Shown: positions 40,561 to 40,675 of the stretch, piece after piece
Layout: each line of letters starts with the position of its first letter
How positions within the stretch are numbered: position 1 is the first letter of the stretch
Assembly: GCA_903822495.1 (NCBI GenBank)
Contig: CAIJPD010000042.1
Location: 1 to 40,675 of the forward strand
Direction: 5' to 3'
Source: an uncultured Chloroflexota bacterium
GTDB taxonomy: Bacteria > Chloroflexota > Limnocylindria > Limnocylindrales > CSP1-4
DNA length: 40,675 nt
Notes under the pieces: model-generated
Database searches by the model: none
The model's input: the letters and a program-made list of their open reading frames with translations, nothing else
What the model was told of the DNA's origin: nothing
Program-made: the position numbers and the translations under genes

Positions 40561-40675
40561 ATGACCCGCGAGCTTGCCTTCCTTCGCCCCCAGTCGATCG
40601 CCGAGGCCACGGCGCTCCTCGCGGAGCACGGTGACGACGCGAAGGTCGTGGCTGGCTCCACCGCCCTCACCATCA
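40561..40675 (+). CDS. Molybdenum-hydroxylase FAD-binding subunit (partial)
   Basis: Only the first 38 residues are in the window: MTRELAFLRPQSIAEATALL followed by AEHGDDAKVVAGSTALTI. This matches the N terminus of CoxM/XdhB-type FAD subunits (CO or xanthine dehydrogenase family), where the VVAGSTAL stretch stands at the FAD-binding VVAGGQSL-type position. The enzyme would hydroxylate a small substrate and pass electrons through FAD. The gene is cut by the window end; large and 2Fe-2S subunits are expected just beyond. coxG at 36183 supports this assignment. Confidence 0.85.
   Translation, partial: MTRELAFLRPQSIAEATALLAEHGDDAKVVAGSTALTI

Noticed and set aside
1..40675. tRNA, rRNA, CRISPR array or insertion sequence
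   Set aside because: No TPsiC-loop with matching acceptor stems, no rRNA signatures, no regularly spaced repeats with unique spacers, and no transposase motif was found.

Overview
The window is a GC-rich (roughly 70%) bacterial chromosome segment with densely packed genes. Gene content and style suggest a non-photosynthetic Chloroflexota bacterium of the Limnocylindria type, or less likely an actinobacterium. The pointers are a gamma-alpha fused KorA with KorB, a CtpE-like P-type ATPase, a DUF5317 protein, many cupredoxin domains, Pro/Thr-rich secreted proteins, and frequent GTG starts with -10-like hexamers just upstream. This placement is an inference from families and is not proven. No rRNA, tRNA, CRISPR array, transposase or phage gene was seen.

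Layout. 68-7309: a secreted four-domain cupredoxin, a CtpE-like P-type ATPase, an eRF1-like (baeRF/host-attachment type) protein flanked by arrays of a short GGGGCCGAA motif, an ABC-2 exporter pair and a TlpA-like lipoprotein. 7377-12086 (minus strand): the cytochrome c oxidase operon coxB-coxA-coxC-small subunit-large accessory subunit. Both CoxB and the accessory subunit carry a C-terminal blue-copper (cupredoxin) domain, and CoxA has the A2-type YSHPAVY motif. 12387-14570 (plus): the CtaG assembly factor, a possible 35-residue membrane peptide and a cupredoxin lipoprotein. 14703-17763 (plus): 7Fe ferredoxin, a cytosolic cobalamin-binding-like protein, a zinc-ribbon methyltransferase and ProC. 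17777-19454: a DUF5317 membrane protein and DinB (minus), then a 4-TM protein (plus). 19455-19832: a gene-free region with at least five hairpins, leading into a secreted protein with a possible LPPTD sorting signal.

20583-25155 (plus): korA-korB (2-oxoacid:ferredoxin oxidoreductase), a receiver-like protein and an M24 aminopeptidase, probably one operon. 25210-26318: a small leaderless upstream ORF overlapping a disordered Gly/Pro-repeat protein with an unrecognised C-terminal domain. 26353-28746 (minus): an MFS transporter fused to a cyclic-nucleotide-binding domain, and a small membrane protein. 28805-32439 (minus): fatty-acid synthesis genes fabD-fabF followed by a second fabF under its own promoter, divergent from a MarR regulator across a perfect 14-bp palindrome. 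33194-34922 (minus): an M20 peptidase and a small membrane protein. 35024-40675: a probable catabolic cluster of an isochorismatase-like hydrolase, CoxG, a GMC oxidoreductase, an MFS transporter, an aspartate-dehydrogenase-like protein and the start of a molybdenum-hydroxylase FAD subunit.

How the genes work together. The first 14.6 kb form a copper-centred respiratory module: terminal oxidase, CtaG copper insertion, a thiol-disulfide lipoprotein and seven type-1-copper-like domains of which six keep ligands. Soluble or tethered cupredoxins may deliver electrons to the oxidase. KorAB and the 7Fe ferredoxin suggest ferredoxin-linked 2-oxoacid oxidation. At least five genes have a -10-like hexamer exactly 7 nt before the start codon and lack a Shine-Dalgarno sequence, which suggests common leaderless transcription.
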